A DNA stretch of 6,865 nucleotides, taken from positions 1 through 6,865 of the forward strand of contig JAJPKI010000044.1 in NCBI GenBank assembly GCA_021323835.1. Reading direction: 5' to 3'. Shown piece by piece: positions 5,860-6,865 of this stretch; the first letter of the stretch is position 1, and the number at the start of each line of letters is the position of its first letter. The notes below the pieces were generated by a model. That model had not been told where the DNA came from. It was given only the letters and a program-made list of their open reading frames with translations, and made no database searches. Source of the DNA: Verrucomicrobiota bacterium (GTDB lineage Bacteria > Verrucomicrobiota > Verrucomicrobiia > Limisphaerales > UBA11358). Both the position numbers and the translations under genes were made by a program.

Positions 5860-6865
5860 ATGATTATTGAAACTGAAATTCCTTCGCGCCATGCCGATTT
5901 GTCGTCGACCAAGCGAGCGCTGTTGGAAAAACGTTTGCGCGGACAAATTGCGCCGGAAAAAAAACCGCTGACAATTCCGCGCCGGATTTTCGGCTCGTCG
6001 CCACTTTCATTTTCGCAGCAGCGACTTTGGTTTTTAAACGAATTACAGCCCGGGCCACTTTATAATATTCCAGTCGCGGTTCGTTTGCGCGGCGAACTGA
6101 ATCGCGACGCGCTGCGTCACGCGATTAATTCCGTTATTTCGCGCCACGATGCGTTGCGCACAAAATTTACAATTGAAAATGGCGAGCCAAAACAAATTGC
6201 TGCTGAATCTGCGCCGCGCAATTTGCCGGAAATTGATTTAACGCTTCAGCCGGAATTTCGTCGCGAAAGTGATTTGCGCCAATTGCTCGAGCGCGAAGCA
6301 TCGCGACCGTTCGATTTGTCGCGCGATGAATTGTTTCGGGCGCTGCTCATTTGCGTCGGTGACGACGAGCACGTTTTGTTTCTCAACCAGCATCACATCA
6401 TTTCCGATGCGTGGTCGCTCGGCATTTTTTTTCGCGAGCTTGGATTTTTTTACAACAATTTTATCACTGAGCGCGCCGCCGTCGCGCCGATGCCGCAAAT
6501 TCAATACGCCGATTATGCCGCGTGGCAGCACGATTGGATGCAAACGCCGGCGATGCAAACGCAAATGGATTTTTGGAAAGCATATTTGCAGGGCGCGCCG
6601 CAATTGCTTGAATTGCCGACGGACAAGCCGCGTCCGTCAGCGCAATCGTTTCGCGGCGGACGCGTGGCGCGGCTATTGTCGAAATCGCTCGCGGAAAAAT
6701 TGAAACAATTGAGCCACGCGGAAAATGCGACATTGTTCATGACGCTGCTCACGGCATTCAAAATTTTGTTGCAGCGTTACACTCGGCAAGACGATTTGGT
6801 CGTCGGCTCGCCGATTGCCGGGCGCAATCGTTTGGAACTCGAAGGGGTCATGGGATTTTTCGTCA
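5860..6865 (+). CDS. Non-ribosomal peptide synthetase, N-terminal C domain (3' end outside window)
   Basis: Start of the next assembly-line protein, open to the window end (335 codons seen). It begins with a ~45-residue leader containing a basic helix-like stretch (STKRALLEKRLRG, 16-28), of the kind often found before first C domains, then runs into a condensation domain. The ATG at 5860 lies 4 bases after the upstream stop. An in-frame ATG at 5842 would add six residues (MGGDKF) and overlap the upstream gene by 14 bases. Neither has a convincing Shine-Dalgarno sequence; GGGCGG about 10 bases before 5860 is the best candidate, so I prefer 5860. Tight spacing and the absence of any promoter imply one transcript with translational coupling. 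The protein should accept the chain from the upstream PCP. What it activates lies outside the window. Confidence 0.94.
   Translation, partial: MIIETEIPSRHADLSSTKRALLEKRLRGQIAPEKKPLTIPRRIFGSSPLSFSQQRLWFLNELQPGPLYNIPVAVRLRGELNRDALRHAINSVISRHDALRTKFTIENGEPKQIAAESAPRNLPEIDLTLQPEFRRESDLRQLLEREASRPFDLSRDELFRALLICVGDDEHVLFLNQHHIISDAWSLGIFFRELGFFYNNFITERAAVAPMPQIQYADYAAWQHDWMQTPAMQTQMDFWKAYLQGAPQLLELPTDKPRPSAQSFRGGRVARLLSKSLAEKLKQLSHAENATLFMTLLTAFKILLQRYTRQDDLVVGSPIAGRNRLELEGVMGFFV
6001..6865 (+). other. Condensation (C) domain, LCL-like, truncated by window end
   Basis: Joins the upstream PCP-bound chain to the next amino acid. Motifs, counted from the Met at 5860: C1 PLSFSQQRLWFLNEL (48-62), C2 SRHDALRTKF (94-103), C3 HHIISDAWSLG (178-188), C4 IQYADYAAWQ (214-223) and C5 LVVGSPIAGRN (313-323), ending at MGFFV. 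The SFSQQRLWFL opening and YADYAAWQ are typical of domains joining two L-residues (LCL), which fits the lack of an epimerase upstream. The C3 core has Ala184 where the consensus HHxxxDG has Gly; the catalytic His179 and Asp183 are kept. The C-terminal third is missing. Confidence 0.93.

Noticed and set aside
5853..5862. Terminator or promoter between the two genes
   Set aside because: The gap is at most 4 bases and there is no hairpin with a T-run or any -35/-10 pair that could be supported; the genes are best read as one operon.
6269..6703. 144-codon + frame near the end
   Set aside because: Overlaps the second NRPS gene in another frame. The NRPS frame carries the C-domain motifs C1-C5 and is open to the window end, whereas this one is Cys/Arg/Ser-rich noise.

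Overview
The window is an internal slice of a secondary-metabolite assembly-line operon: a hybrid type I polyketide synthase / non-ribosomal peptide synthetase (PKS-NRPS). Everything codes on the + strand and there is almost no non-coding DNA. Two genes are present and both are cut by the window edges. The first (5' end missing, stop at 5853-5855) contains, in order, KS (N-terminal third missing) - AT - ACP - C - A - PCP - short C-terminal tail. The second starts within a few bases of that stop (ATG at 5860, or an in-frame ATG at 5842) and holds the front of another NRPS, cut inside its first condensation domain.

How it works (motifs seen; chemistry inferred from family knowledge): the KS takes an upstream acyl chain and extends it with a C2 unit loaded by the AT, whose HAFH motif points to malonyl-CoA. 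There is no KR, DH, ER, methyltransferase or aminotransferase domain between AT and ACP or between ACP and C, so the chain should keep its beta-keto group unless an enzyme acts in trans. The first C domain then joins this beta-ketoacyl chain to the amino acid loaded by the A domain. Aligned by eye to the GrsA phenylalanine domain, the ten pocket residues read D-L-F-N-N-A-L-T-Y-K, which I recall as an alanine code. The chain is then passed from the PCP to the C domain of the next protein, which looks like an LCL-type domain; no epimerase lies between. The predicted piece of product is therefore ...-C(=O)-CH2-C(=O)-Ala-(next residue).

Organism: a bacterium. Sequence resemblance, recalled rather than searched, is to the hybrid modules of cyanobacterial, myxobacterial and Bacillus clusters. 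Codon use is different from high-GC actinomycetes or myxobacteria: Leu is often TTG, AAAATT-type words are abundant, and A8/T8 runs occur inside codons. A coding heptanucleotide array (AATCCGC x4) sits in a loop of the A domain. I lean weakly to an environmental Gram-negative lineage such as Verrucomicrobiota, but the window has no taxonomic marker.

I see no RNA genes, CRISPR array, insertion sequence, promoter or terminator. The open reading frames on the - strand and in the other + frames are shadows of the two real genes. The main points of interest are the non-reducing PKS module feeding an alanine module, the microsatellite-like insertion inside the A domain, the unusual residues around the catalytic motif of both C domains, and the short repeated C-terminal tail next to the gene junction, which may be a docking element.
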